From: Lucifuga dentata
Lineage: Eukaryota > Chordata > Actinopteri > Ophidiiformes > Bythitidae
Assembly: GCA_014773175.1 (NCBI GenBank)
Contig: VXCM01000825.1
Location: 282,882-346,881 of the forward strand
Length of the DNA stretch: 64,000 bases
Reading direction: 5' to 3'
Under the pieces are notes generated by a model that saw nothing but the letters and a program-made list of their open reading frames with translations, was not told the origin of the DNA and made no database searches. Position 1 is the stretch's first letter. Each line of letters starts with the position of its first letter. Positions 1 through 10,924 of the stretch are shown here, piece after piece. A program made the position numbers and the translations under genes.

Positions 1-213
1 AAGCAGACTTGTAACATGCCAAGAACTAGAAGGTTGCTCTTTGGGAGCAGCAGTCAGTATATTTCTAAATCATTGGTGTGTGTCTGTAGCTCTGATTTTT
101 TTGAATCACATTTATTATGCTACTTTCAAGTAGTGACTGACTAGATATGGAAATGTCATGCTACAAGTTGAAGACAAGAAATATCTTTTGCATTAACATG
201 CACAGGGACTCAC

Positions 214-284
214 CTGATCTCATCAGTTTCTGGCACTTTGGTGTATGGAAGTATGGCCCTGACTCTCCTCCTGTCCTCTACAGG
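214..284 (-). CDS. RASA1: RASA1 coding exon 4 (SH2-SH3 linker and start of SH3)
   Basis: This 71 bp exon encodes PVEDRRRVRAILPYTKVPET and DEI, then two bases of a split Ser codon. RVRAILPYTKVP is the first strand of the RASA1 SH3 domain, which has a GAP-regulatory role and takes a proline-rich surface as partner. The acceptor TTTCTACAG ends at 285 and the donor GTGAGTCC starts at 213. It joins exon 3 in phase 0. The next RASA1 exon (rest of SH3, then second SH2, PH, C2 and RasGAP domains) is not in positions 1-213, so the gene continues outside the window. Confidence 0.96.
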
Positions 285-1291
285 CTGTAGAAACATGTAG
301 ACAAAGGATAATAATCTCATCCTGACTCCTGGCCTTCCAAAAGCACATCCATGATTTAGAAAAAACAAAAAACACAATTGTTCCAAAGAAATCAAGTATT
401 CTATTCAATTCCTCAGGGAGATACCATGTGTGGGTTAAAAAAAAAAAAATAAAAATAAAAATTAGCATTTACTTGAACTCTGCCTTANCATGTGTGGGTT
501 AAAAAAAAAAAATAAAAATAAAAATTAGCATTTACTTGAACTCTGCCTTAAACACTTCAAAATACTATTTGAAGGCAAAAGCTCAGGGAAAAGACCTGGG
601 GGAAAATAACCTCATTTACGCTGAAAAAGCACCTCAATAAAGGAATCATGGTAACCTTTGATTTACCATCTTTAGGCCTTCAGACATTTCAGCAGGTCAA
701 CATGAAGTTTAACTGAAGTATTTCATGACATTAAAACAAAATTATGTCCATCCATAATAATGGAGATGCCTCAGCACAATCTGACTTCTAGACAGTATTT
801 CCACACTTTTACTGTTGAATGGAATAGCTTTTTCATGCATGTAGCATGCTTTCAGATATTTTCAAGTACGTTTTTCCCAAACCTATAATTCTTTCCAATT
901 CAATTCTAAACAGCACAAGACAGTGCTAACATAGTCCATTAGACATTTAGCGAAGTTGTATCAAAATTCTAATATCAGGCTACAAACTTTAATTTTTCAG
1001 AGAAGAAAACCAACAGCTAACAGTCTATGGTTAAAGTTATGACACGTCATCTGTCACAACTCAGTCAAGCACCACCTACTACAGTCTATAAAATTAAACA
1101 GAAGGAGAAAGCTTTAATCATAACGTTTTAGGGGAAAAAATTTTCAAAAACAACTGAGATGAGGGAAAAACATTAAATTTCTATTAACATTAAGGTAAAA
1201 TAGTAGAGGAATGCAGCAAAAATTCCAGTCATGCAGCCACTGTTGTTAAAAACCTCAGTTTATAGAGTTTTGACCAGAGAATCAATCTCAC
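285..1291 (-). other. RASA1 intron 3
   Basis: AT-rich intron sequence between exons 3 and 4. It contains an assembly join at 488 (63 bp repeated on each side of a single N, with 13 versus 12 As in the internal A-run). I see no gene or recognised repeat family. Confidence 0.85.
425..550. repeat. Duplicated 63 bp around single N (assembly join)
   Basis: Positions 425-487 and 489-550 carry the same sequence starting catgtgtggg, separated by one N at 488. They differ only by one A in a homopolymer. This is best explained as two overlapping contig ends joined without merging, not as a biological tandem repeat. Confidence 0.85.
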
Positions 1292-1427
1292 CTCTGGGGG
1301 CGCCACTGGTGATAGCAGCTTTTCTCCTTTTAGCAGACAAGACACATAACTGTAGTAACCAATCAGGTCAGAGAGAGAAGAGAACCGCCGTCCACCAATG
1401 TAATAGTCTCCACACATGGCAATTATC
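1292..1427 (-). CDS. RASA1: RASA1 coding exon 3 (second half of N-terminal SH2 domain)
   Basis: This 136 bp exon completes the first SH2 domain. The first base finishes the split Arg codon, followed by IIAMCGDYYIGGRRFSSLSD, then the tyrosine-rich LIGYY helix region, CLLKGEKLL and VAPPE. The acceptor is TTCTCAATAG ending at 1428 and the donor is GTGAGATTG starting at 1291. The exon ends on a codon boundary after PPE. The only visible departures from the mammalian protein are conservative (SYVS for SHVS, LLSP for LLYP). The open frame runs on into both introns, so the exon limits come from splice sites and homology, not from the frame. Confidence 0.97.
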
Positions 1428-3632
1428 CTATTGAGAAGATACATGACAATGATGAAAGAAAGGGTAACAGCTGCACAATGAAGGCAAGACACAAGAAGTT
1501 TCACTCTTGTGTATTTCATGTTAAAAGGAACTGTACTGCTTCAACATTGTCTCTCTTTACTGCAGATAAAGAACAGCTAATATTAAACAGTGTACAGACA
1601 ACACAAGATGGAGCAGCTGTCCTACAATGAAGAGCCTCCCTATATATCAGTTAATATCCACATTTATTTACAGACAGCAGCAAAAACAGATAGAGGCTGC
1701 CCAGATAAAAGAAACTGCAACGCCTGAGGGAGTTCAGATAAAAACCTGAGAAATTGCTACAGTGAACAATGACAATAGCATGATAAAACCACTCTGTGCA
1801 ATCTCCCAGTGGGGCGCCGATAATTCCAGCTCTCTTCTCTTCTCTTCGGCTGAGTGTGTCTTTATTGAAGATTTCTTTTGCTCACGTGGTGTTGCTCATT
1901 TCCTTACTTCCAAAACACGTGGTTAACATATCACGGTGTAGCTGCCATGCCGTTAATTTCATGATCACCATTCCCATACAGGGGTGCTCCAAGCTCCCAG
2001 CATTAATGACATCATAGCTCTATATTAAAGCAATGATCGCAAATGAGATGATGATGTCACTATTAGACAGCCTGTTTTCTGGGAAAAAAAAAAAAATATA
2101 TATATATATATATTTCTTCAAGTTTTAATTTAAGATGGCTTGCAAATTACAACATGGAACAGGAGGGTGGATATGAGCAGTGGAGTGGGAATATTTTTAG
2201 TACTAGGAAAGGTTGTAGATTACTTATACATTTACTGAATTCCAGGAATGCAAGTAAGTTAAAGGAAGTGGTATACTGTGACCACCGTGTCTGTATGCAG
2301 TCTGTCAGAAACACTGAGGGCGTAATGTCACATTAATGGTTCAAGTACTGAAAGGTCGGAGTCTACCACTACATAAAGACTCCTCTGTGTTTAAGTACAA
2401 ATTTTAACACATTAAATAATTTTAGTGAGGCAGTCATGTCAGTCATGTCAGAGTGAATGAATGCTGATTAATTCAAACTGGAGTGAAGAAGAATGAGTCA
2501 ATCGCAAAGAGTTAATCTGCAATTAAAATGTGACTAGTTGAGCCTTCAGACTGCAGAAAGGTAATTTATGTGGTCATATGTACACACTCTGCTGAGACAT
2601 CAAACATCTTGTTGCTGTGGGCACAGGTTCAAGTTATCTTGACTCATTGCAGATTGTATCTCGCCAGCATTTCTTTATTTTGGCTCAAAATGAAAACAAC
2701 GGGTAAACAACAGCTACAAAAGTTAATTGTGTACTGTATGTAAATTAAAGTTACCCAATTCAAAATGTGAACCATATTTTCTAATGTCATCTCTGTAGGT
2801 ACAAGGACCTGCAAAAGTGTAGAAATATTCCACACTGAACAAAACCAGTAGTGGAGTACCCGTAATTTGATTGCTTCCTTCCTGTTCGACACAAAAACAG
2901 GTTGTTGCTGTGAATGGGATAGTCTGTTCTATATATTCATTTCAACAGACATCACCCACTCCAATCACATGAGAGGGTGCTGAAATTTGAAACAAGTGGT
3001 ATCACTTTAAAAAAAAAAAATTCTTTAAAAAAGCTGAGTAAATAAACTACATCAATGTAAACTGTACAAACCCTGAATGACGGTTACAGATTAAAATGGA
3101 TGAAATTTGTAAGCTTCAACAAAGGGTTATGTTTGAGCATTTCATCTAGACTCACAAATCCCCTCATTTTAAAAACTGATTTTAAAAATTTTAACATGTT
3201 TTTCCTGAGATAAAGCTGTGACAGAAAAATGGCAAAGCAGTGTGTTAACAATAACTTGATAAGTCAATGTCCACTAGTACGAATCTTTCTGCCCTCTAAA
3301 ATAACATGATGCAGCTTTAAAGAAAATATACTGCATCAAAAACAAAAATACCAACAACATCCAAAAGAAAGTTTCTAGCTCAAACTATGTGTAAGTAGTT
3401 AAGAGCTTAAAAAAAAAAAAAAAAAANAAAAAAAAAAAAAAAAAATGTATGGAAGGTTGACAGAGCAAGAACCTACATGTAACTGCAGATTGGGAAATCA
3501 TATGATTGGCACCACCCAGTGAACAAACCCAGTGAGATGAAAAAGATATACAAGCACTAGTACACTCAGAGCGACTTCACACATAATCTGAAAGAAAAAA
3601 CGACTAACATACATGTTTTTATACCCACACAC
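1428..3632 (-). other. RASA1 intron 2, exon 3-proximal part
   Basis: AT-rich intron sequence downstream of exon 2 on the minus strand. It has a short (TA) tract at 2096-2113 and a poly-A run around 3409-3445 containing a single N at 3427. I recognise no exon, RNA gene or repeat family here. Confidence 0.7.

Positions 3633-3658
<26 letters not shown>
3633..3658. repeat. (CT)13 microsatellite, left flank of LINE
   Basis: Perfect CT dinucleotide tract. The LINE sequence begins immediately after it at about 3659, and a second CT tract starts where the LINE ends (8970). This arrangement suggests insertion into a pre-existing CT microsatellite. Confidence 0.95.
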
Positions 3659-3659
<1 letters not shown>

Positions 3660-3663
<4 letters not shown>

Positions 3664-4761
3664 ATTTTGGAAAACTGGCCAGCGGTTTTAAGCACATTTC
3701 TTTAGGATGCAAAAACGCAAAGCTGAAGCACATTTTGTCTTTCCAGAGACAGGTGTTTATGTACCTGAAGGGTGCAGATACGGAGCTACATGTCAGCTTT
3801 ACCGTGAAGCACGGGGAGGGTGTGTATGTGGTTATTGCTTCTACTGATAGTTTACGGTGCTTTGAATGTAGTGATATCGGACATAAAAGGTTTGCATGTC
3901 CGCATCAGGAAGACAGGAGGCAGACACACGAGGGAGGTGCTGAGGAGGAGGGGGGACGTGGTGGTGGTTTTGCGGCTGAAGAGAATCACCAGGAGGGAAG
4001 AGTGGAGGAGGAGGAGAAAGAGCAGGATGGTAGTTTTGTAGATACAGAGGCACAGAACAATGAGGTAGAAGGGCGGGTGGAAGCTGAAAAAGATGCTGAG
4101 GATAATACAGGTGAGGGTGTGTCAGCATCGGGGACGATGAGTAGGGGGAAGGGAGAGGAAGTCAGAGAGAAGTCTGATGAGGAAAGGATTGGCATAGAAG
4201 AACCAGTTTTACCCACGAAGGTAGTTAAGAGAAGAAGAGATCACAAGGAGATGTCTGAAGTCTGTCATTTAGGAAGGAGGGGTGAAAGGACAGTAGAGCA
4301 GCCAGAGAGCTCACAGAGCTGTTCACGGGAGGAAATTACTTCCTGTGGAAAGGTGAAGGGTCAGATGGGTGGGGAGGAGGAGGAGGAGGAGGGGGTGAGG
4401 ATAGACGAGTGTGAAGTAGATCTGTCGGANGGGTGGGGAGGAGGAGGAGGAGGAGGGGGTGAGGATAGACGAGTGTGAAGTAGATCTGTCGGAGTCGGAT
4501 ATGTCGAGGTCTGAGTCTGACAATGAGGAGCAGGGAGGAGGAGAACTTTACTCAGATAAAGAGCTGAGTAGGTTCCTGAAGGAGACCAAAAACCAGAAAA
4601 AAGTTTCTCTTTTTTCGCATTTTTCTGACCTGAATAAATTCCTGAAATCTGTTAATCGTGCAAATAGGTCTGACAGTGAGATTCTAACGGTCAGAGATAG
4701 ATACAGATTAAAGAAATGGGCGACATCTGTAAGGAAAGATTTAGGATCAGATAAAGCTTAA
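3660..4761 (+). pseudogene. LINE ORF1 (gag-like, CCHC zinc knuckle), 5'-truncated
   Basis: The ORF1 product of such LINEs is an RNA-binding protein that coats the element transcript. The frame is open from the CT microsatellite with no initiating ATG, and the RRM-like N-terminal part expected in Tx1 gag proteins is largely missing. Visible features are a conserved gag block ending in RQVFMYLKGAD, then a C-X2-C-X4-H-X4-C knuckle (CFECSDIGHKRFAC, 3858-3899). A long Glu/Gly/Lys-rich low-complexity region follows, and the C-terminus ends near GSDKA at 4761. The break at 4430 is not a mutation of the element: a single N separates two identical 63 bp copies (4367-4429, 4431-4493), which shifts the frame by one. 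With one copy counted, the frame is continuous to the TAA at 4759-4761. Confidence 0.8.
4367..4493. repeat. Duplicated 63 bp around single N in LINE ORF1 (assembly join)
   Basis: 4367-4429 and 4431-4493 are identical and separated by the N at 4430. The 64 bp period is not a multiple of three, so it creates a false frameshift in ORF1. It is best read as an unmerged contig overlap in a GGA-rich stretch. Confidence 0.85.
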
Positions 4762-5080
4762 ATATGATCAGTACTCACTTTTCCTCTGAGCTTCTGAGCT
4801 GCTGGCTTTTCCTGTTCTTTGTCTTTTTCTTTTTCTCAATGATGGATTTTTTACATGTGGCTTCTCTTAACATTAATGGGGCTAGAGATGCAGTAAAGCG
4901 AAGTGTTTTGTCTGAATACCTTAAACAGAAAAGGGTCGGGGTGTTATTTCTTCAGGAAACACATAGTGACAGCAGTAATGAGGTGGACTGGAGGCTTTGG
5001 TGGGGAGGAGATTTACGTCTCAGTCATGGCACCAACTTTAGAGCAGGGGTAGCCATTTTTTTCTCTCCTGGGCTTGGACT

Positions 5081-5215
5081 AAATATCACTTCCACTAAAG
5101 AGCTATATAAAGGAAGATGTTTAATAGTGAAGGGGAACATTCAAAATNAAATATCACTTCCACTAAAGAGCTATATAAAGGAAGATGTTTAATAGTGAAG
5201 GGGAACATTCAAAAT
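5081..5215. repeat. Duplicated 67 bp around single N in LINE ORF2 (assembly join)
   Basis: 5081-5147 and 5149-5215 are identical and separated by the N at 5148. The 68 bp period shifts the endonuclease frame. This is likely an unmerged contig overlap rather than a mutation of the element. Confidence 0.85.
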
Positions 5216-7088
5216 ATGGACTTTATGTTTGTTAATGTTTATGCCTCAAACATAGGTAGGGAGAGGGCGGCTCTGTTCAGCCAGATCAGCATTGAGCTGG
5301 ACTCAGCCGACTCAGATACCATCTTAGTGTTGGGGGGGGGACTAGAACTGTACCATAAACCCCAGTCAAGATCGGAGCGGAGGTATGGAACCACACTCAG
5401 TATCGGCAGGGGTGTTAGGGAATATGGTGAGGGTCAGAAACCTCATAGACACATACAGGTTTATGCATTCACACAACAAAGGTCTGACATGGTGCAGGTT
5501 AGGAGATGAGGGGATAACAGGTGCCAGGTTGGACAGATTTTACATCTCAGCTGCTCACAGTAATAGACTGATGAAAGCTGAGCTTTTTCCCACTGGTTTT
5601 TCAGACCATCATATGGTTACACTAGTTTTTCTTCTGTCAACAAGAGCTCATAGGTCTGCATATTGGCTCTTTAATACAGGACTTCTGCAAGATACTACTT
5701 TTTGTTCCAAATTTAGAGAATTTTGGTTAAGATGGAGGCAGGATAAACAGAGATTTGAGTCTTTGAGGGTTTGGTGGGATGTGGGGAAGGTGCAGGTTAA
5801 AATCTTCTGCCAACAGTTTGCTGCTCTGTCCTCTGCAGAGCTGAGGAACGCTAGAGCTGATCTGGAAAAAAGTATCAGGATTCTAGAGGAAGACATGCTG
5901 GAGGGGAGGGGAAATGTTGAGAAGAAGCAGCAAATTTTGCAGCTTCATAAAGATCTCGGGGTTAACCTGCAAGAAAAAGCTAAAGGAGCCCTAATTAGAA
6001 CATGGTTTAAGATGTTGAAAGAAATAGATACATCAAGCTCTCTTTTCTTTGGTTTGGAAAGGAAAGTAGCTGAGCAGAAAACAATGCATGGTTTAAAACT
6101 GCCAAGTGGGAGAATAACCGTAGATGCTGCAGAAATGCGCAAAGAAGCGGTGCGGTTTTACTCCGAATTATTTAAAGCAGAACCATGTGACAGAGAACAG
6201 AGTGACATCTTGCTCTCAGAGCTTCCTAAGCTATCAGATTCAGATAAGATCTTCATGGACAGAGCAGTTTTTCCTGAATGAACTGTATAAGACGCTGTCT
6301 CAGATGGCCGTAGGCCATGCTCCGGGAATAGACGGCCTCTCAGTGGAGTTCTACAAAACTTTTTGGGACGTTATTGGTGACGATCTGTATGAGGTCCTGT
6401 GTGAATGCATTAGGACTGGAGAAATGCCACTGAGTAGCAGGAGAGCCGTTCTTACCCTGCTACCGAAAAAAGGAGACTTAACCACACTTAAAAACTGGAG
6501 GCCAGTCTCCTTATTGACTGTGGACTATAAACTGGTGGCTAAGGTGATGGCAAACCGACTGAAGCAATGTCTAGGTTCTATTGTTTATAATGATCAATCA
6601 TATTGTATTCCTGGTCGGTCAATTTTTGATAATTTGTTTCTCATGCGAGATGTTTTGGAGTTATGTAAACCAGGAACACTACGCTTTGGAGTTTTCTCTC
6701 TAGACCAGGAGAAAGCCTTTGACAGAGTGAGTCATGAATATCTCTTTGAAGTGTTAAATGTTTTTGGTTTCGGGAGAAACTGTATAAACATTTTCAGAAT
6801 GCTGTATAACAATGTTTCATGTCTGTTAAAGGTGGGAGGGGGTCTGAGCTGGCCAGTCCAGGTTAAGCGGGGGGATCCGCCAGGGCTGTCCTCTGTCAGG
6901 TCAACTTTAAAGTTTAGTAATAGAGCCCATGCTGTGTCTTACCTAAGGACGAAGCTGAAGGGTTTGACCATATCTGCAGCCGGGCTGTCCAATCCAGTCT
7001 ATCTGTCTGCTTATACAGACGATCTAAACATCTTCATCAGGAATGAGGAAGACATCAGAGCCATGGAATTTTGTCTCCGCGCCTATCA

Positions 7089-7213
7089 GAAAGCTTCCTC
7101 TGCCAGGGTGAACTGGGAGAAAAGTGAGGCCTTGCTGTGTGGAGACTGGTNGAAAGCTTCCTCTGCCAGGGTGAACTGGGAGAAAAGTGAGGCCTTGCTG
7201 TGTGGAGACTGGT
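7089..7213. repeat. Duplicated 62 bp around single N in LINE ORF2 (assembly join)
   Basis: 7089-7150 and 7152-7213 are identical and separated by the N at 7151. The 63 bp period keeps frame and inserts 21 spurious codons just after the RT catalytic motif C. Confidence 0.85.
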
Positions 7214-8853
7214 CTGGGTTTCATCCTCCACCTTTACCAGGTGGTCTATGTTGGAAGGATACAGGGTTGAAGATGCTCGGGGTGTATTTTGGCTCTGATA
7301 CCTGGGTTAGAAAGAACTGGGAAGATGCAGTACAGCTGGTGGAGAAGAAGTTAACAAAGTGGAAGTGGTTGCTGCGCCAGCTGTCATACAGAGGCAGAGT
7401 CCTCGTTATTAATAACCTGGTAGCCTCCTCCCTGTGGCATCGCCTGGCTGTTTTGAACCCCCCTGCTGGTCTGCTGGTGGAGATTCAGAGGAAGCTGGTG
7501 GACTTTTTTTGGTCTGGACATCATTGGTTGAGGGCGGCAGTTCTTCATCTTCCTGTGCAAGAAGGAGGCCAATCAGTGGTGGATCTGGAGAGCAGGATGG
7601 CGGCTTTCCGGCTTCAGGCAGCACAAAGACTCCTGTATGGTGCTGATGTGAGCTGGAGAGGTCCGGCTTGTGTCCTGCTGAGAAGGGCTGGAGGACTGGA
7701 TGTCCAGCTTTTCCTCATGAGATTGCAGGAGTTGGACACGACAGGGCTCACCGACTTTTATAAAGCCGTTCTGAGGGCATGGACGTTCTTCAGACATGAC
7801 CGCATGGAGGAGCTGAAAGCAGGTCCGTGGGTCTGGGAGGAGCCCGTCTTCTGCAACCCAGTGTTTCCTCTGGCAGGCTTTAACTCTGTGAGCCTGAGAC
7901 AGCGTATTATGAAGGCAGGAGTTACCAAAGTTAAACATCTTCTGTCCTCTGATGGGACACGCTGGAAGACACCAGGGGAGCTCCGTCAGAGGACCGGACT
8001 TACCTCGCTGAGGCTGATGCTCCTTACAGGAGTTCAGGGGGCTCTGCCAGAGTCAGCGAGGGTTTGCCCGGTGAGACCACGGGAGGAGACGGTTAAGCGT
8101 TTTCCCCCACTGACCGTTTCCATGAGGGCAGGGGATCTGCAGGAAGAGGGGAGGCTGCTGTCCTTCAGTACTCCCTGCCCAGGACAGTTCAGTCAGCTGA
8201 GCAGCAAAGCCCTGTATACTGCTTGTGTGAAAGTCAAGAACCTTAATGCTCTGAAGGAAGTTAGAGCACATCAGTGGAAAGATTTTCTGACCAGTCAGAC
8301 TCCTACATCCTTTAGATGGAGGGTCTTCTATAAATTGCCCCTTCCAAAATGATTAGGTGACTTGCAGTGGAGAATAGTTCATGGTGCCCTGGCGACAAAC
8401 CGCTTCCTGGCATGGCTGAGCTCAGATCAGGGGGAGGGCTGTCCTTTCTGTGGTCTGAGTGAAAATGTCTCTCATGTCTTCTTGTTGTGTTGCAGACTGC
8501 AGCCGGTTTTAAAGCTGCTTCAGACTCTGTGCTGTAAACTGGGGGAGACTTTCTCTGTTGAGGCTTTTATGCTAGGACCTGTTTACTCAGCACAGAGGAA
8601 AACACTCTCTGTCCTACTGAACTTTCTGTTTGGCCAGGCTAAGCTGGCTATCTGGCTGACCAGGAGAAACAGGTTACAGGGTTCTGCTCCTGTGGAGGTG
8701 GTCCCCATGTTTCAAGGTCTGGTATCTGTTCACTTACGGGTTGAATTCACGTACCACGTTTTGAGCAAAAATGTGGGGGCTTTTTTAAAGGTCTGGGGTC
8801 TAAATAGAGCCCTCTGCATGGTAAATGAAGAGGTTTTGGAGTTATGTTTTTAA

Positions 8854-8970
8854 GATGCTGTGTATTTTTGTGTGTGGGTGTGGGTGTGGGGGGGATGATG
8901 CAAGTGGAATTTTGCAATTTTGTATTGTAACATAAAAAACTTTTTAATAAAGGAAGCTAAAAGTCAAAGT
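8854..8970 (+). other. LINE 3' UTR with AATAAA
   Basis: A short GT-rich 3' UTR follows the ORF2 stop, with a polyadenylation-like AATAAA at 8946-8951. The unique sequence then runs directly into CT repeats at 8970, as expected for reverse transcription primed on a TC-repeat target. Confidence 0.7.
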
Positions 8971-9013
8971 CTCTCTCTCTCTCTCTCTCTCACTCTCTCT
9001 CTCCCTCTCTCCC
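8970..9013. repeat. (CT)n microsatellite, right flank of LINE
   Basis: CT tract with a few interruptions (CACT, CTCC), joined directly to the LINE 3' end. It pairs with the tract at 3633-3658. Confidence 0.95.
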
Positions 9014-10062
9014 TTATAACATCAACTTATATGGCTTAGTGACAGACAGATACATGCTCAACTAGTCTGTAAAAACATGAAATAGCCACCGGAAACCACT
9101 TTCTACACCTAAACATCTTATCTGAAATGTTCTCAGCTAAGAGTCGGCTGTTCTGCGTCTGCTGCACTTTTACTGCTGCATTTGTGGCTTTTAGTCCTTT
9201 TGGTTAGAAGGTGATGACTAACTTTTGCAGTTCCCCAATTCTTATCTTCAATTTTATGGTGACACATTTTCTGCTGGTTGTGAGTTCACCGTGTCTTTTT
9301 TTTAAAAAAACATTTCTATTTCACACAGGATTCATTCTCTTGTGGGATATATTACAGACAGCTGGTCCCATTCCACTTCTGGGTTAGAGCTCTCCTGTGT
9401 GCTCTACCATTGTGCCAGAGGGACTGTTTGAAGCTACCAGGGACTTGTAGAGACGGGAGGAAAAGAATGATCACATGAAGTGAATGTTTTGGTGATCACC
9501 ATTTCATTGATGAAGACATGGTGCACAACAGCAGCAAAAGGAAGGGACAGAGACAAGATCCTAGTTGCAGACACTTGCTCATAGTTGACTCGAACTGACT
9601 AAGAGCCAGAACAGAATGCAAAGGGATACCCTGACCCAAGCTCATCCAAGCATCAGGGGAATAGCGAGCAAGCATTATTTTTTCCACACCACTGTGGTGG
9701 CAGAGAGCAGGGACTACAACTTGAAATTGCAGACTTTGCAACTGACTTCCTAGCTAACCACCTGCACCCATCAACGGGGGAATATGGTACAAGGCTGTAT
9801 TGTCACTCTGCCCAATATGCTGGGTTTGGCTGATGCTGCCTTACACAGACAGATGCTTCTTTCATTGCTATTTTCTTGACGATGTGCATGATGGACTAGA
9901 AGCAGATTCAAGGCTGTGACTACCTAAACAGTATTCTTTGGCCACAATGCAAAATGGTCTTTTAACTCCAGCCCCTTTAGGGTTCATCTACCCAGGCATG
10001 GGATAGTTCAGGCCATGGCCACAAAAGCTTGCTCAGTGCTTTTCCACCCTTCAACCGGATGT
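9014..10062 (-). other. RASA1 intron 2, middle part
   Basis: Unremarkable intron sequence between the LINE and the inverted-repeat element. I see no exon-like block or recognised repeat. Confidence 0.6.
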
Positions 10063-10649
10063 TAATGCTGCGTTCAAGTTACCTTGGAAGTCGGATTTTT
10101 CCCAGTTGAAATTTCCAACTTCCGACCTCAAACTGTTCCAGCAAAATGTATGCAAAAAAGCATGGCTGAATGCCAATAAATACTGTAAGATTAAATAAAC
10201 TTAGCAATAAATGCTACCTCAAGTAAAGTCAGACTAGAGGACTGTTTGGTTGGATTGTGTTAATATCACCCACAGTGATATTAATCACAGGGGGTATTAA
10301 ACATTTTGCAGAGATGTAAATGTTCTGAAATTATTTATACTTATGTATCAATGGCAAACAATTATTATGCACTATAGATAGATAACTTGGCGATATATTT
10401 TGACCTTTTTATTTCAATGTCACACAAGGAAAAAATATTTTATTGGCTGTTAGCTGATGATTTCCATTCACAAAGCTCGCTTCGAACAGCACTGCCACAT
10501 TGAGTGACGTCATACTCGTGAAGTTGGGGTACCTAATTTTGATCCGAGTTTCCCAGTTGGAGCTCTGACTTCAAATGTCATTCCAACGGATTTTTCCAAG
10601 TAGGAAGTCAGAAAAATCCAACTTCTGAGATAACTCGAACACAGCATTA
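10063..10649. mobile_element. MITE-like element with about 40 bp terminal inverted repeats
   Basis: The left end taatgctgcgttcaagttac and the reverse complement of the right end, taatgctgtgttcgagttat, match at 17 of 20 positions. Similarity continues inward through the GGATTTTT block to about 40 bp. Internal copies of an AAGTCGGA/CCAACTT-type motif recur near both ends. The 587 bp interior has no open frame, so this looks like a non-autonomous DNA transposon. It lies in RASA1 intron 2 about 275 bp downstream of exon 2. The target duplication is too short or degenerate to define the superfamily. Confidence 0.75.
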
Positions 10650-10924
10650 TTCCATGATAACCCTAGACCACACCACCATTTGGTTGAGTAGGCTCACCCA
10701 GATTGGCTGAGTCTATACATATCAGTTTCAGTGTGCAAAGGTGTGGAAATCAGCAACCAAAGCGTATACAACATGTCAATGGTCTTTACGCTGCTGTGTA
10801 TGAGTTTGAGTCTGTATCAGATAAAGGCTTATGTAGCTCTGTAAGCATTTTTGAGAGGCCAGTGCAGCTTCAATGATTACAATTGCTGATGTTATGTCTT
10901 TGTGTTTCATGTGCTCTCACTGAC

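Larger units (their letters stand above)
4839..8853 (+). pseudogene. LINE ORF2 (endonuclease-reverse transcriptase), multiply disrupted
   Basis: ORF2 nicks the target and copies the element RNA into DNA. I take the start as MMDFLHVASLNINGARD (4839), since upstream residues are a hydrophobic run not typical of the family. Endonuclease marks: SLNING, FLQETHSD (catalytic Glu), RLDRFYIS and SDHHMVTL near 5600. The GDxN catalytic motif near 5330-5345 is lost to a G-run frameshift and a TAG codon. RT marks: APGIDGLSVEFYK, LPKKGDLTTLKNWRPVSLL, LDQEKAFDRV (motif A, about 6700) and AYTDDLNIF (motif C, about 7010, Thr where Ala is usual). Motif B at about 6870-6940 reads out of frame because of an extra G in a six-G run, compensated downstream. 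There is a further frameshift near 6255-6265 and an in-frame TGA at 8350-8352. The C-terminal C-X2-C-X7-H-X4-C knuckle is at 8440-8490. N joins at 5148 (frame-shifting) and 7151 (in-frame) are artefacts. Confidence 0.85.
3659..8970 (+). mobile_element. Tx1-group (L1 superfamily) non-LTR retrotransposon, 5'-truncated, decayed
   Basis: A LINE with a gag-like ORF1 carrying a CCHC knuckle (3858-3899), then an ORF2 with apurinic-type endonuclease, reverse transcriptase and a C-terminal zinc knuckle. It ends in a short 3' UTR with AATAAA at 8946-8951 and CTCTCT repeats. The RT block LPKKGDLTTLKNWRPVSLL, the LDQEKAFDRV motif and the C-terminal CPFC...H...C knuckle point to the L1 superfamily, most like Tx1-group elements of fish and amphibians. 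There is no 5' UTR: the ORF1 frame is already open at the CT tract, so the copy is 5'-truncated. It sits in RASA1 intron 2, antisense to the gene. ORF2 carries several true lesions plus assembly artefacts, so the copy cannot be autonomous. Clade assignment is from motif recognition, without a phylogeny. Confidence 0.9.

Noticed and set aside
1229..1519. Full 96-codon frame as a single RASA1-like protein
   Set aside because: Only 1292-1427 is exon. The ends are intron read-through across clear AG and GT splice sites.
4367..4493. True tandem duplications at N sites
   Set aside because: Exact copies always separated by one N at unrelated loci are better explained by unmerged contig overlaps.
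7573..7938. Minus-strand open frame inside LINE ORF2
   Set aside because: Antisense shadow of the reverse transcriptase C-terminal region.
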